From NCBI GenBank assembly GCA_031422295.1, contig JANOQM010000047.1, forward strand, positions 1 through 64,000: a stretch of 64,000 nt of DNA, given 5' to 3'. This DNA comes from JANOMH01 sp031422295. Lineage in GTDB: Bacteria > Pseudomonadota > Alphaproteobacteria > Rhodobacterales > Rhodobacteraceae. The notes under the pieces were generated by a model, which saw only the letters and a list, made by a program, of their open reading frames with translations, made no database searches and was not told the DNA's origin. This document shows positions 1-8,864 of the stretch, piece by piece (position 1 is the stretch's first letter; every line of letters begins with the position of its first letter). A program made the position numbers and the translations under genes.

Positions 1-1
1 C

Positions 2-163
2 ATCCAACTCGAGGTTGGCTTCAGTATCGTTCTTGGCGGTCTGGGCTTTCTCAGCCGCCTGGTAGTGCTTCAGCGCCGCATCCTTCTTTGGACGGCAGGG
101 GTTTTGTCCCAGACCGCCTTGACCGATTTCATCTTTTCGGCGGTGGTCGTCGGTTTTTTGCAT
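2..163 (-). CDS. small hypothetical protein, partial (runs off the left edge)
   Basis: An ATG at 163 on the minus strand opens a frame that stays open to the window edge (54 codons). The visible peptide is hydrophilic and helix-prone, rich in Lys, Ala, Gln and Glu, with a stretch around KHYQAAEKAQTAKND that looks like a genuine short helical protein. An AGAAGGG ribosome-binding-like sequence lies upstream. The opposite strand is also open here (2-226) and reads as a hydrophobic peptide, but that looks like the antisense shadow. I cannot assign a function, and the C-terminus is outside the window. Confidence 0.4.
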   Translation of the reverse strand, partial: MQKTDDHRRKDEIGQGGLGQNPCRPKKDAALKHYQAAEKAQTAKNDTEANLELD

Positions 164-210
164 CCATTGGATCAATCCCTTCTGCGACTGTCCGAAAAAT
201 TGCGCAAAGG

Positions 211-240
211 TAGAGGCAGAGCCTGAGGGCTCTGCCTCTA
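211..240 (-). terminator. perfect 13-bp inverted repeat, probable terminator
   Basis: The arms TAGAGGCAGAGCC and its exact reverse complement are separated by a 4-base loop. On the minus strand a pyrimidine-rich stretch ending in TTTTT follows about 11 bases after the stem. It therefore fits a terminator for the small minus-strand gene at 400-636, though the T tract is not immediately adjacent. Confidence 0.6.
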
Positions 241-399
241 CCGAAGGTGCTAAAAAGGTTCAGGAGCAGTCTGACAACGGCGAAATGTTTTGCCGTCTCA
301 ATGACCTTGGCAGCGTTTGCGAACAGGTGGACTGATGCACGTTGGTATTCAGGTCGCCTAAAACGTTGACAGGCGAAAGACCGCTTGTCGCCACGGCGA

Positions 400-636
400 T
401 CAGCGCCGACGAACTGAGTTTCCGCCAGATAGGATCTTGTTGATCAACGCTGCAACTGCCTCGTGCAACTCCGCGCTGGCGTCCTTTCCGGGATCGTTTT
501 CGTGTGACGCCGCCGCGTCGCGCAGGATGCCGAGGATCTCGTGTTCCGGAAGAACGTTGCGATCGTTCAAAGCAAGAAGAAGCGACTCGCAGATTGCAAG
601 CGCAGCGGTTCCAGCCACATCGGGAACTATGGGCAT
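400..636 (-). CDS. conserved hypothetical 78-aa protein
   Basis: The 78-residue acidic, mostly helical protein starts MPIVPDVAGTAALAICESLL and ends GGNSVRRR. The ATG at 636 has a good AAGG ribosome-binding sequence five bases upstream. The layout resembles small uncharacterised proteins I associate with Rhodobacterales genomes, but I recognise no domain and assign no function. It is divergent from the Crp/Fnr-type regulator at 832, and the two share an intergenic region with a perfect FNR-like palindrome (729-744). A hairpin at 211-240 may terminate its transcript. An overlapping longer minus-strand frame (260-640) is Arg/Ser-rich and is rejected as a shadow. Confidence 0.7.
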   Translation of the reverse strand: MPIVPDVAGTAALAICESLLLALNDRNVLPEHEILGILRDAAASHENDPGKDASAELHEAVAALINKILSGGNSVRRR

Positions 637-728
637 TCAAAGACCTTCCATGGACGCATCTGGCCTGCCGGCCATGGCCCGAACGATGTCAGACCAGGCG
701 ACAGTCTGGCAGAGTCTCGTTATGCTTA

Positions 729-744
729 ACTGATCTAGATCAGT
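729..744. promoter_or_regulatory. FNR/FixK-like palindrome
   Basis: ACTGATCTAGATCAGT is a perfect 16-bp palindrome and differs from the FNR consensus TTGAT-N4-ATCAA only at the outermost base of each half. It sits almost midway between the divergent starts at 636 and 832 (about 100 and 95 bases). It could therefore serve both genes from a class II position. Confidence 0.65.
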
Positions 745-831
745 CTGCTGCGAAGCAGCGTCATCTATTGGTCGTATGCGGATCGGTCGAGTTCCGATTA
801 CGCAGCGCAAACCCAGGAAGGACTGCCATAA

Positions 832-1563
832 GTGACAGCACTTCACAGCCCCTTCGCGCGCAAGCTTGGTGCCTTTGTGGCACTGTCGAATATCGAGTTT
901 GATGTTCTGGAGCGGCTGCACAGCCGCCGACACGTGTTTCCGGCCGGGCGCGACATCATGCATGAAGGGCAGGTCAATCAGTCGGCCTACATTCTGGCCT
1001 CTGGCTGGGTCTGTTCCTACAAGCTTTTGCCCGGTGGCACGCGCCAGATCGTAGACTTCCAGATCCCGGGTGATTTTCTTGGCCTGCGGTCGGTCCTGTT
1101 TCGTACGGCGGACCACAATATCGAACCCGTGACAAGGATCGAGGCTTCCGAAGTTCTGGCCAACGATCTGATCAATGCGTTCAGCACTACGCCCCGTCTT
1201 GCGGCGGCGGTCCTTTGGGCCGCATCGCGCGACGAGGCCATGGTGGTCGAGCATCTGGTCGGCATCGGGCGGCGCGACGCCAAGGGCCGCATGGCGCATT
1301 TCTTGCTGGAAATGGGTGCGCGGCTGAAGCTGGTAGGTCTGGCGACCAGGGAGGGCTATGCCTGCCCGTTGTCGCAATACATGCTGGCGGATGCATTGGG
1401 TCTGAGTGCCGTGCACGTCAACCGTGTGCTGCGCGAGCTGCGTGAGGATGGTCTGGTCACCTTCCAGCAAGGTCAGGTCACCTTTGACGACTTTGACGGC
1501 CTCGTAACGGTTGCGGAGTTCGACCGGCACTATCTGGACCACGAAGGCCCCTTGATGAAGTGA
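832..1563 (+). CDS. Crp/Fnr-family transcriptional regulator (no Fe-S cysteines)
   Basis: This 243-residue regulator has an N-terminal cyclic-nucleotide-binding-like beta barrel (about residues 15-130), a dimerisation helix (about 135-165) and a C-terminal winged helix-turn-helix (about 175-225). The recognition helix region reads SAVHVNRVLRELREDGL. It has only scattered cysteines and lacks the N-terminal cysteine cluster of FNR, so it is not an oxygen-sensing Fe-S form; its ligand is unknown. The start is GTG at 832, supported by AGGAAGGA about ten bases upstream. The palindrome at 729-744 lies in its promoter region, suggesting control by FnrL (6882) or autoregulation. It is convergent with the arc operon. 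Confidence 0.85.
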   Translation: MTALHSPFARKLGAFVALSNIEFDVLERLHSRRHVFPAGRDIMHEGQVNQSAYILASGWVCSYKLLPGGTRQIVDFQIPGDFLGLRSVLFRTADHNIEPVTRIEASEVLANDLINAFSTTPRLAAAVLWAASRDEAMVVEHLVGIGRRDAKGRMAHFLLEMGARLKLVGLATREGYACPLSQYMLADALGLSAVHVNRVLRELREDGLVTFQQGQVTFDDFDGLVTVAEFDRHYLDHEGPLMK

Positions 1564-1578
1564 TCTGGCGGCGGGCAG

Positions 1579-1599
1579 GCCACCACTGATTTCGGTGGC
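1579..1599 (+). terminator. weak hairpin after the Crp-type gene
   Basis: GCCACC and GGTGGC pair across a nine-base loop, 16 bases after the stop codon at 1563. There is no following T tract, so termination is uncertain. The rest of the gap to 1838 between the convergent genes shows nothing I can name. Confidence 0.3.
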
Positions 1600-1838
1600 T
1601 GCGCCGACGGAGACGGCATCGTTGTACTGGAACGCCATCGCTGGCCAGCCCGCCATATCTCTTGGCCTGCCGCGATGTCTTATCATCGGAACGGACCGCC
1701 TGTCCGATGCCAAAGCGCGAGGGAACACGCGCACTGGACAGTACGGGCCTTGCAGGCCCGGCGCTGTCTTGGGGGAAGCGCCTCGCACGAGCCTTGCTGC
1801 AATCTGTCAGACAAAGCCGAAACGATTTCTGCTACATC

Positions 1839-2810
1839 TCAGTGTGACAAGGTTGGTTCAGAATTCTTTTCGGTCAGTCTGACCCCGATCACTGCCTTGA
1901 TGAGGTCGCGCACCTGCGTTCCTGCCCGCCCCTCGACAATCGCGCGGGCGTCCTGCAGGCGGCCGATCCCGGCCATGGCTCCGCCTGCTCGGACGAAATC
2001 GCAGGCGGCAGCGATCTTTGGCCCCATCGAACCTGCGGCAAATGTCATCGCGTCCAGCGCATCGGGCGTGATGGCGCCGATTGCCGCCTGATCCGGGCCG
2101 CCCCAGTCGCGGAGTACCGCTTCGACATCGGTCAGCATCAGCAGAATGTCTGCCTCCAGCACCTTTGAGAGAAGGGCAGCGGTGCGGTCCTTGTCGATCA
2201 CCGCCTCAATGCCTTCCATTTTTCCGTCTGCGCGCTTCACCACAGGAATGCCCCCGCCGCCGGCGCAGATCACACAGACGCCCGCCTCGACCAGAAGCCG
2301 GATTGAAGCGACGTTCAGGATGGCGACAGGCAGGGGAGAGGGGACGACACGGCGCAGACCACCTTTGGCCTCCTCCACCATCGACCATTGATGCTCGGCG
2401 CGCACAAGTATGCCCTCCTCGGCGGTGTATACGGGGCCGATGGGTTTCGTGGGCTGGTCAAAGGCCGGGTCATTGGGGTCGACCTCGACTCGGGTCAGAA
2501 GGGTGGCGCAATCGGTGCCGGGTGGCAGGGCGTTCATCAGTTCCTGCTCGATCAGATAGCCGATCATGCCTTCGGTTTCGGCCCCCAGCACATCCAGCGG
2601 CCACAAAGTTTGCGGCGCATAGGCGGCGGCTTGCAGGGCCAAAAGGCCCACCTGCGGCCCGTTGCCATGCGCGATAATGATCTGATGATCCTTTGCCAGA
2701 TCAGCCAACGCCACCGCCGCGATCCGCACATTGGTGCGCTGCGCGTCATAGGTCATCGGCTCGCCGCGTTTCAGCAGGGCATTGCCACCAAGGGCGACGA
2801 CGATTCGCAT
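1839..2810 (-). CDS. arcC: carbamate kinase
   Basis: Catalyses the last step of the arginine deiminase pathway: carbamoyl phosphate plus ADP gives ATP, ammonia and CO2. The 323-residue length is normal for the amino-acid-kinase fold family. Recognisable motifs are the N-terminal RIVVALGGNALL, HGNGPQVGLLALQ and the glycine-rich GGGGIPV in the nucleotide/substrate region. The start codon at 2810 abuts the arcB stop at 2811, so the two are translationally linked. It is the third enzyme of a minus-strand operon (YfcC-type antiporter, arcA, arcB, arcC). The likely role is substrate-level ATP production and ammonia release at low oxygen. Confidence 0.95.
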   Translation of the reverse strand: MRIVVALGGNALLKRGEPMTYDAQRTNVRIAAVALADLAKDHQIIIAHGNGPQVGLLALQAAAYAPQTLWPLDVLGAETEGMIGYLIEQELMNALPPGTDCATLLTRVEVDPNDPAFDQPTKPIGPVYTAEEGILVRAEHQWSMVEEAKGGLRRVVPSPLPVAILNVASIRLLVEAGVCVICAGGGGIPVVKRADGKMEGIEAVIDKDRTAALLSKVLEADILLMLTDVEAVLRDWGGPDQAAIGAITPDALDAMTFAAGSMGPKIAAACDFVRAGGAMAGIGRLQDARAIVEGRAGTQVRDLIKAVIGVRLTEKNSEPTLSH

Positions 2811-3812
2811 CTATGCCCCTAACGTGGCGACAAGTACTGCCTTGATGGTATGCATCCGGTTTTCAGCCTGATCGAAGACGACCGATGCGGGGGATTCAAA
2901 GACCTCGTCCGTCACCTCCATACAGTCGATGCCGAACTTCTGGAATGTGGCCTCGCCGACCTCGGTATCGCGGTTATGGAACGCGGGCAGGCAGTGCAGG
3001 AACTTGGTATGCAGATTGCCAGTGGCGGCCATCACTTGCGCCGTGACCCGGTAGGGGGTCAACAGTTTGATCCGCTCCGCCCAGACCGTATCCGGCTCGC
3101 CCATCGACACCCACACATCGGTATAGACGTAATCACAGCCTTTGGCCGCCGCCGCGGTATCGGTTGTCAGAGTGATCTGCCCGCCATTGATCTTGGCCAA
3201 CCCCTCGCAGCGGGTTACGAGGGCGGGGTCAGGCCACAGGCTTTCTGGCGCGCACAGCCGGATATCCATCCCGATCAGGGCAGCCCCCACCATCAGGGAC
3301 GCCGCCATATTGCCGCTCGCGTCGCCCATGTAGCAAAAGGCGATATCCGACAGGTGTTTATGGGTAAATTCGTGCATCGTCATGAAATCGGCCAGCACTT
3401 GGGTCGGGTGGAAATCATCGGTCAGGCCGTTGTAGACGGGCACGCCGGAAAACTGCGCCAAGGTCTCGGCATCGGCCTGCGCAAACCCCCGGTATTCAAT
3501 GCCATCATAGAACCGACCCAACACCCGGGCGGTGTCTTTCATGGTTTCCTTATGCCCGATATGGCTGCCAGAGGGGCCGATATAGGTGACATGTGCGCCC
3601 TGATCAAAGGCCGCCACCTCGAACCCTGACCGGGTACGGGTGCTGTCTTTCTCGAAGATCAGCGCAATATTCTTGCCCCGCAGGCGCGGCTGTTCGGTGC
3701 CCGCCGCCTTGGCCTCTTTCAGGCTGCCTGCCAGCCGCAGAAGGAACCGAATCTCGGCCGGGGTGAAGTCGAGCAGTTTCAGAAAACTGCGGCCATGCAG
3801 ATTGATTGGCAT
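2811..3812 (-). CDS. arcB: ornithine carbamoyltransferase (catabolic)
   Basis: Splits citrulline with phosphate into ornithine and carbamoyl phosphate in the arginine deiminase pathway. The 333-residue protein shows the carbamoyl-phosphate-binding STRTR motif (in DSTRTRSGFEVAAFD) and the ornithine-side motif HCLPAFHNRDT. Both are diagnostic of OTCase rather than aspartate carbamoyltransferase. The catabolic assignment comes from its position between arcA and arcC; the sequence alone would not separate ArcB from ArgF. The arcA stop lies ten bases upstream of its start, so co-transcription is clear. Confidence 0.95.
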   Translation of the reverse strand: MPINLHGRSFLKLLDFTPAEIRFLLRLAGSLKEAKAAGTEQPRLRGKNIALIFEKDSTRTRSGFEVAAFDQGAHVTYIGPSGSHIGHKETMKDTARVLGRFYDGIEYRGFAQADAETLAQFSGVPVYNGLTDDFHPTQVLADFMTMHEFTHKHLSDIAFCYMGDASGNMAASLMVGAALIGMDIRLCAPESLWPDPALVTRCEGLAKINGGQITLTTDTAAAAKGCDYVYTDVWVSMGEPDTVWAERIKLLTPYRVTAQVMAATGNLHTKFLHCLPAFHNRDTEVGEATFQKFGIDCMEVTDEVFESPASVVFDQAENRMHTIKAVLVATLGA

Positions 3813-3822
3813 CTTCGTCTCC

Positions 3823-5046
3823 TTAAACCGCGTCGCGGATCAGCGGGCAGGTCATGCAGTGTGATCCACCACGGCCCCGGCCCAGTTCGGCCCCGGGGAT
3901 GGTGATCACTTCGACGCCCGCCTTGCGCAGCAGGGTGTTGGAATGGGTGTTGCGTTCATAGCCTACGACCACGCCGGGACTGATGCACAGCAGGTTGTTG
4001 GCATCATCCCACTGTTCGCGCTGCGCCTCATAGGCGTCACCGCCCGTGGGCACGGTGCGCAGGGATTTCAGGGCCAATGCTTCGGCGACCACGGCCAGAA
4101 ACGGCTGGGTTTCCTCGGTCACATCGATCTTGCCCGCCTTGCCGGGGCGCATCGAATAGGTCTGGATCGCATCCGTCACCTCGGCAAATACCGTCACCAG
4201 ATCGCGGTCGCAAAAGGTAAAGACAGTATCCAGATGCATGGCACTGCGCGAGCGCGGGAACTGGCAGGCGATGACCCGGCTAGCAGCATTCGCGGCAAAC
4301 AACGCCCGCGCCACCTGCCCCACCGCCTGCGGCGTGGTCCGCTCGCCCATGCCGATCAGCACGACGCCATTGCCCACCGGCATCACATCGCCGCCTTCCA
4401 GCGTGGCCGCCCCATGATCGACCAGTGGATCACCCCACCAGATCGGAAAGCCTGCATCCTTGAAATCCGGATGGAATTTATAGATCGCGGCCAGGTTCAG
4501 TGTCTCCAGCCGCCGCGCCGCCCAATGCATCGGGTTCAGCGTGACGCCGCCATAAATCCAGCAGGTCGTGTCGCGGGTAAAGATATGATTCGGCATCGGC
4601 GGCAACACGAAATCCTGCGGGCGCAGCATCGGGATCAGCACACCAGCGCGGGGGATCGGCAGTTCGGCGCGGTTCATCCCGCCGATCATTATGCCGGACA
4701 GCTTTTCGGCGTCCATTTCCATCAGACAGGCGAGCAGGTCATCCGAGAGGCCGACGCCGACCGAATTGTCGTTGATCCGTGCCGTTAGCAGCCATTTGCG
4801 GGCCTCCGGATCGCGCAGGGTTTCCTCCAGCAACTGCCGCAAAAACACCACCTCGACCCCGCGTTCGCGCAGCATGTCGGTAAAGGTCATATGTTCGACC
4901 CGCGCCTGTTTGACCCAGATCACATCATCAAACAGCAGTTCCTCGCGGTTTTCAGGAGTCAGGCGAGCCATCTCCAAGCCCGGCCGGTGGACCATGACGC
5001 GGCGCAATGTGCCCGCCTCGGAATGAACGCCGTAGGTGAGTGCCAT
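3823..5046 (-). CDS. arcA: arginine deiminase
   Basis: Hydrolyses arginine to citrulline and ammonia. The 407-residue length is typical. Visible motifs include FTRDTTCWIYGG, GGDVMPVG, HLDTVFTFCDRDLVTV (with the catalytic His) and the C-terminal GSHCMTCPL, whose first Cys is the expected nucleophile. It is the first enzyme gene of the cluster, directly downstream of the YfcC-type transporter (5056-6513) with a gap of only nine bases. A perfect FNR-type site at 6673-6686 lies ahead of the transporter, so anaerobic or microaerobic induction is likely. Confidence 0.95.
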   Translation of the reverse strand: MALTYGVHSEAGTLRRVMVHRPGLEMARLTPENREELLFDDVIWVKQARVEHMTFTDMLRERGVEVVFLRQLLEETLRDPEARKWLLTARINDNSVGVGLSDDLLACLMEMDAEKLSGIMIGGMNRAELPIPRAGVLIPMLRPQDFVLPPMPNHIFTRDTTCWIYGGVTLNPMHWAARRLETLNLAAIYKFHPDFKDAGFPIWWGDPLVDHGAATLEGGDVMPVGNGVVLIGMGERTTPQAVGQVARALFAANAASRVIACQFPRSRSAMHLDTVFTFCDRDLVTVFAEVTDAIQTYSMRPGKAGKIDVTEETQPFLAVVAEALALKSLRTVPTGGDAYEAQREQWDDANNLLCISPGVVVGYERNTHSNTLLRKAGVEVITIPGAELGRGRGGSHCMTCPLIRDAV

Positions 5047-5055
5047 TTGGGTTTC

Positions 5056-6513
5056 CTATGCGATAAAGACGGCGGCGCTGAGTGCCGCCATGATGATGAC
5101 CGTCAGCGCCAAAAGCAGCGGCCAGACAAAGCGCAGCCAGCGTTCATAGGGCACGCGGCCGATGGCCAGACCGCCCATGACGACAGCGGAGGTGGGGGTG
5201 ATCAGGTTGACGATGCCGCTGCCGGTGGCAAAGGCGGTCACGACCAGCGACCGCTCGACCCCTGCGAAATCTGCGACCGGGGCAAGGATCGGCATGGTCA
5301 GCACGGCCAGACCAGAGGTCGAGGGCACCAGGAATGACATGCCGACCTCGATCCAGTAGATCACATTGATGAAGGCCACGGCTGGCAACCCCGCCACGGT
5401 GGTTTCGGCAGAATGCAGGATCGTGTCGGTGATCAGCCCCGCATCCATCACCACGACGATGCCACGCGCCAGCCCGATAATCAGCGCCACGCCCAGCAGA
5501 TCGCGGGCGCCGTTGACGAAGGTTTCGACCAGCCGCGCCTCGCCAAGACGGGCAATGACCCCGATGATGATAGCCGCGATCAGGAACAGCCCCGACATCT
5601 GCGCCATCCACCAGCCCTGACTGGACACACCCCAGATCATCACGGCGAATGTCAGCGCGAACAGGATCAGCACAATCTGGTGCAGGCCGGTAAAGGCCGT
5701 TTCCGCCGTGGCCTTGCCACCCAGAAAATGCGCCTCGTTCGCGGCCTTCTTGTCATAGACCAGCGACTTGGACGGGTCCGCCTTGACCCGCGCCGCATAG
5801 CGCATGACGAAGGCCACGGTGACCAGCCAGCACACCGCCAGAATGATCACCCGCAGCAGCAGCCCATCGGCAAAGGTCACCCCCGCCGCATCCGATGCGA
5901 TCACCGTGGAAAACGCGTTGATCGTGGACCCCAGCACGCCAATGCCCGCCCCCAGCAGGATCACCGCCACCGCCACCACCGCGTCATAGCCCGCAGCAAT
6001 CAGCACCGGGATCAGCAGCACATAAAACGCCAGCGTTTCCTCGGCCATCCCGTAAGTCGTGCCGCCAAGCGCAAACAGCGCCATGAGAAACGGGATCATC
6101 CAGTTTTCGCGGCCCTTCAGCCGCACCATGGCGCGGGCAATGCCGGCATCAATCGCGCCCGTCGCCGTGACCACGCCGATGAAGCCGCCGATGATCAACA
6201 CGAACAGCGACACATCTATGGCATTGGCGGCATAGCTGTCGGGGTCATAGAACCCGGCGATGGGGGCCAGGATCACATCGAAAATGCCCTGCGGATTGGC
6301 CTCGGTTGGCGCATAACTGCCTGCGACCGGCACATCCTTGCCCAAAGCCTCGGACGGCACCCGTTCATACAGACCCGCCGGGATGATCCAGGTCAGTGCG
6401 GCCACCAGAATGATCAGCGCGAACAGGATAGTAAAGGCGCTGGGGAAGCGGAACCCGCGGGGCGGCGTGTCAGCGGGCGGTCGGTTCGCAGATAGCGTCA
6501 TGGTGGTCGTCAC
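5056..6513 (-). CDS. YfcC-family transporter, probable arginine/ornithine antiporter
   Basis: This 485-residue integral membrane protein has about twelve hydrophobic segments and ends in a hydrophobic tail. It resembles the YfcC/DcuC-like ion-transporter superfamily (for example GGFIGVVTATGAIDAGIA, GMAEETLAFYVLLIPVL and the later SFLVPSTSGLAVLTMPIL). It occupies the position of ArcD at the head of the arc operon. I infer arginine/ornithine exchange from context only; the family also handles other substrates. The ATG at 6513 follows a short Thr/Met-rich N-terminus. The FNR box at 6673-6686 lies about 160 bases upstream. Confidence 0.85.
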   Translation of the reverse strand: MTTTMTLSANRPPADTPPRGFRFPSAFTILFALIILVAALTWIIPAGLYERVPSEALGKDVPVAGSYAPTEANPQGIFDVILAPIAGFYDPDSYAANAIDVSLFVLIIGGFIGVVTATGAIDAGIARAMVRLKGRENWMIPFLMALFALGGTTYGMAEETLAFYVLLIPVLIAAGYDAVVAVAVILLGAGIGVLGSTINAFSTVIASDAAGVTFADGLLLRVIILAVCWLVTVAFVMRYAARVKADPSKSLVYDKKAANEAHFLGGKATAETAFTGLHQIVLILFALTFAVMIWGVSSQGWWMAQMSGLFLIAAIIIGVIARLGEARLVETFVNGARDLLGVALIIGLARGIVVVMDAGLITDTILHSAETTVAGLPAVAFINVIYWIEVGMSFLVPSTSGLAVLTMPILAPVADFAGVERSLVVTAFATGSGIVNLITPTSAVVMGGLAIGRVPYERWLRFVWPLLLALTVIIMAALSAAVFIA

Positions 6514-6672
6514 TTTGCCAATGGTCGGGGTCCGGGATGGACTCCGCGCGGGGTTTACTCTGCGCCATGTTCAGCGCACCGACAGGATCGGTTGTCAGCG
6601 GCAGGGCGAGCAGCGGTGCGATGAGGCAGGGCCACCATACCTGTACCGTGCCCGGCTCTGCGCCACGCCGCG

Positions 6673-6686
6673 TTGATCTGGATCAA
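6673..6686. promoter_or_regulatory. perfect FNR box between arc operon and fnrL
   Basis: TTGATCTGGATCAA matches the FNR consensus at all ten defined positions. It sits in the divergent region between the arc operon (start 6513, minus) and the FnrL-type gene (start 6882, plus). It could activate arc and autoregulate fnrL. Confidence 0.8.
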
Positions 6687-6881
6687 GGTCGCAGGGTTTA
6701 TCGGCCACCCCAGCCGGCTCCGGAACAGTCCCGGCCAGTCGGGGCCCGCAGCAACCCTGCCGCTGCCCGCCACGCCCAGAACCAAGTCGCAGTTCACTGT
6801 GAGCAGATTATGCTCACACTTAGCGGAACTTTCGCCGTAGTTTTGCGTTACACTCAGTTAGAGTTCAACATTGGGGTCCAG

Positions 6882-7628
6882 ATGTCATTGCACGAAGGCC
6901 TGAAGCCGCAACCAAACTGCAGCAATTGTCCGATCCAACATCGCGCGATCTGCGCCCAATGCGAGCCGGATGAGCTGCGGTTACTGGAGGAGATCAAGTA
7001 TTATCGCAGTTTCGAAGCCGGACAGACGGTGATCTGGGCCGGGGACCATATGGATTTTGTGGCCTCTGTCGTCACTGGCGTCGCCACCCTGACCAAAACC
7101 ATGGAAGACGGGCGCACGCAGATGGTGGGGCTGATGCTGCCGTCAGATTTTGTCGGACGTCCCGGGCGCGACACGACTCCCTATAATGTCACCGCTGTCA
7201 CTGACGTTTTGATGTGCTGTTTTCGCAAGAAACAGTTTGAGGCGATGATGATCCGCACACCACATATTGCGCACCGACTGCTAGCGATGACGCTGGATGA
7301 ACTGGACGCCGCCCGCGAATGGATGCTGCTGCTGGGCCGCAAGACCGCGCGGGAGAAGATTGCCAGCCTGCTCGCCATTATCGCGCGGCGCGATATCGGT
7401 GCCGCCGCACCCCGGCAAGGCCAGCGCATAGCATTCGATCTGCCGCTGACGCGCGCAGCAATGGCCGATTATCTGGGCCTGACGATTGAAACCGTCAGCC
7501 GCCAGTTTACCGCTCTGCGGGGCGACGGCGTGATCGTGTTGAACGGCTTGCGCCGCGTCGTCGTGCCCAACCTTGACCGATTACTGGCCGAGGCCGGGGT
7601 GGATGATTTTACCGAAGCGCGGGTGTAG
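6882..7628 (+). CDS. fnrL: FnrL-type oxygen-sensing transcriptional regulator
   Basis: This 248-residue FNR orthologue has N-terminal cysteines at residues 13, 16, 24 and 27 (CSNCPIQHRAICAQC). With a further central cysteine (in VLMCCFRKK) they fit ligands of an oxygen-labile [4Fe-4S] cluster. The C-terminal helix-turn-helix contains TIETVSRQF, with the E-x2-SR arrangement that reads TTGAT half sites. The ATG at 6882 is chosen because it precedes the cysteine motif; the frame extends further upstream without homologous-looking sequence. It is the obvious candidate to bind the many TTGAT-N4-ATCAA sites in this window. It is divergent from the arc operon and convergent with a universal stress gene. 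Confidence 0.92.
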   Translation: MSLHEGLKPQPNCSNCPIQHRAICAQCEPDELRLLEEIKYYRSFEAGQTVIWAGDHMDFVASVVTGVATLTKTMEDGRTQMVGLMLPSDFVGRPGRDTTPYNVTAVTDVLMCCFRKKQFEAMMIRTPHIAHRLLAMTLDELDAAREWMLLLGRKTAREKIASLLAIIARRDIGAAAPRQGQRIAFDLPLTRAAMADYLGLTIETVSRQFTALRGDGVIVLNGLRRVVVPNLDRLLAEAGVDDFTEARV

Positions 7629-7655
7629 GTCGGCGCACGCCGGTTAAAAACGACC

Positions 7656-8510
7656 TTAATGCGCCATGAACACCGGAACTTCGGCCAGTTCCAGCATGTC
7701 AACCGTGGCCCCGCCCAGAATCGCCTCGCGGAACCGGGAATGGCCATAAGCCCCCATCACCAGCAGATCGGCGGCCTTGTCCCGCACCAGCCGGTTCAGA
7801 ACGTCCGTCACCCGTGGCAGTGTCTTGGCCAGCACCACCACTTCGGCCCGCACGCCATGCCGGGCCAGCATCTGCGCGAGGGCCCCGCCGGGATCCGACC
7901 GCTCGGCACTATGCGACGACGGATCGATGATGGCGATGGTTACATGCTTGGCGGCACAGAGCAGCGGCAACGCGGCACGAATGGCCACGAGGGCCTCGGC
8001 GCTTTCGTTCCAGGCCAAGATGACTTCCTCGCCAAGCGTCGCCTTTACCAGAACTTCTGGCAGACCGGTCACGGGTACCACAAGCACCGGCGTCTGACCC
8101 TGGAACAGCGCCGCCTCGACCAATAAATCCGCATGCGCAGAGGCGTGTTTGCCATATGGTTTTGGCAAAATCACCAAGTCGCTGAACCGCGCCCGCCGCG
8201 CGATCAGTTCGGTCAGGCCACCCATCTGGGCCATCGCGGTCTCCACTGAAAACCGTAACCCCTCGATGCCCAATTTTGCGGTGACCAGCGTTTCCAGAAC
8301 CGCCGCATCCTGTTCTGCGCGGGCCATATCGTCTTGCAGGATGATCGCTCCGGAGCCGGGATAATAATAGCCGATCTGAGTATGGTCGATACCCAGACAC
8401 AGCACCTCCAGATGGGCATCTTCGCGCCGCGCCACGGCTATCGCGGCGGCAAGGGTATGCGCAACGACGCCGGGGTCACTGACGATGGTCAGAAGCGATT
8501 TATAGGCCAT
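7656..8510 (-). CDS. universal stress protein (tandem UspA domains)
   Basis: This 284-residue cytoplasmic protein has an N-terminal degenerate Usp-like domain and a C-terminal Usp domain ending with the nucleotide-binding pattern VMGAYGHSRFREAILGG (G-x2-G-x9-G(S/T)-like). The ATG at 8510 follows an AAAGGAA ribosome-binding sequence; a longer frame upstream is not supported. It is divergent from a second, related tandem Usp gene at 8865. An FNR-type box for each lies in the shared region, so it probably responds to low oxygen. The exact molecular role of such proteins is unknown. Confidence 0.9.
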   Translation of the reverse strand: MAYKSLLTIVSDPGVVAHTLAAAIAVARREDAHLEVLCLGIDHTQIGYYYPGSGAIILQDDMARAEQDAAVLETLVTAKLGIEGLRFSVETAMAQMGGLTELIARRARFSDLVILPKPYGKHASAHADLLVEAALFQGQTPVLVVPVTGLPEVLVKATLGEEVILAWNESAEALVAIRAALPLLCAAKHVTIAIIDPSSHSAERSDPGGALAQMLARHGVRAEVVVLAKTLPRVTDVLNRLVRDKAADLLVMGAYGHSRFREAILGGATVDMLELAEVPVFMAH

Positions 8511-8596
8511 GATGGGGTTCCTTTTGCGAGTGATGCCGCGCCAGTCTGCGGCGATGCTCTGTGCGGCCACTGTGCAGTGTCCCGGCTTGGCCTGCA

Positions 8597-8610
8597 TTGA
8601 CGTGGATCAA
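8597..8610. promoter_or_regulatory. FNR-like box, proximal to the minus-strand Usp gene
   Basis: TTGACGTGGATCAA matches nine of ten FNR consensus positions. Its centre is about 93 bases upstream of the Usp start at 8510, a distance compatible with class II activation and a short leader. Confidence 0.7.
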
Positions 8611-8698
8611 ACGACTGGTGCGACAGTCGGCCGGTCATGGCGACACATTGCGCAACTTTTCGCTGGCGCGTTTGGATACCTGCGAATGTCCCTTCCGC

Positions 8699-8712
8699 TT
8701 GATCCATGTCAA
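8699..8712. promoter_or_regulatory. FNR-like box, proximal to the plus-strand Usp gene
   Basis: TTGATCCATGTCAA matches nine of ten consensus positions and is centred about 160 bases before the Usp start at 8865. Together with the box at 8597-8610 it gives each divergent gene its own site. Confidence 0.7.
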
Positions 8713-8864
8713 CGACCCTGCCTGCCCGCGCCGGTAGCATTCCGGTCGTGCGATTGGCTGTCGATGCTGGTGCTGCGGTGATCTTTCCGTGGTCAAACAG
8801 CGCCGGTTTACCCGCTAAAATCGTGTGCGATCCGACCCGTTGCCCAGTCACCAAAGGACATTTC

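Noticed and set aside
2..226. Open plus-strand frame at the left edge with a hydrophobic sequence
   Set aside because: It is antisense to a more convincing minus-strand frame and ends inside the terminator hairpin.
5413..6495. 360-codon plus-strand frame opposite the YfcC transporter
   Set aside because: It is His/Gln/Arg-rich with no domain, typical of an antisense shadow of a high-GC gene.
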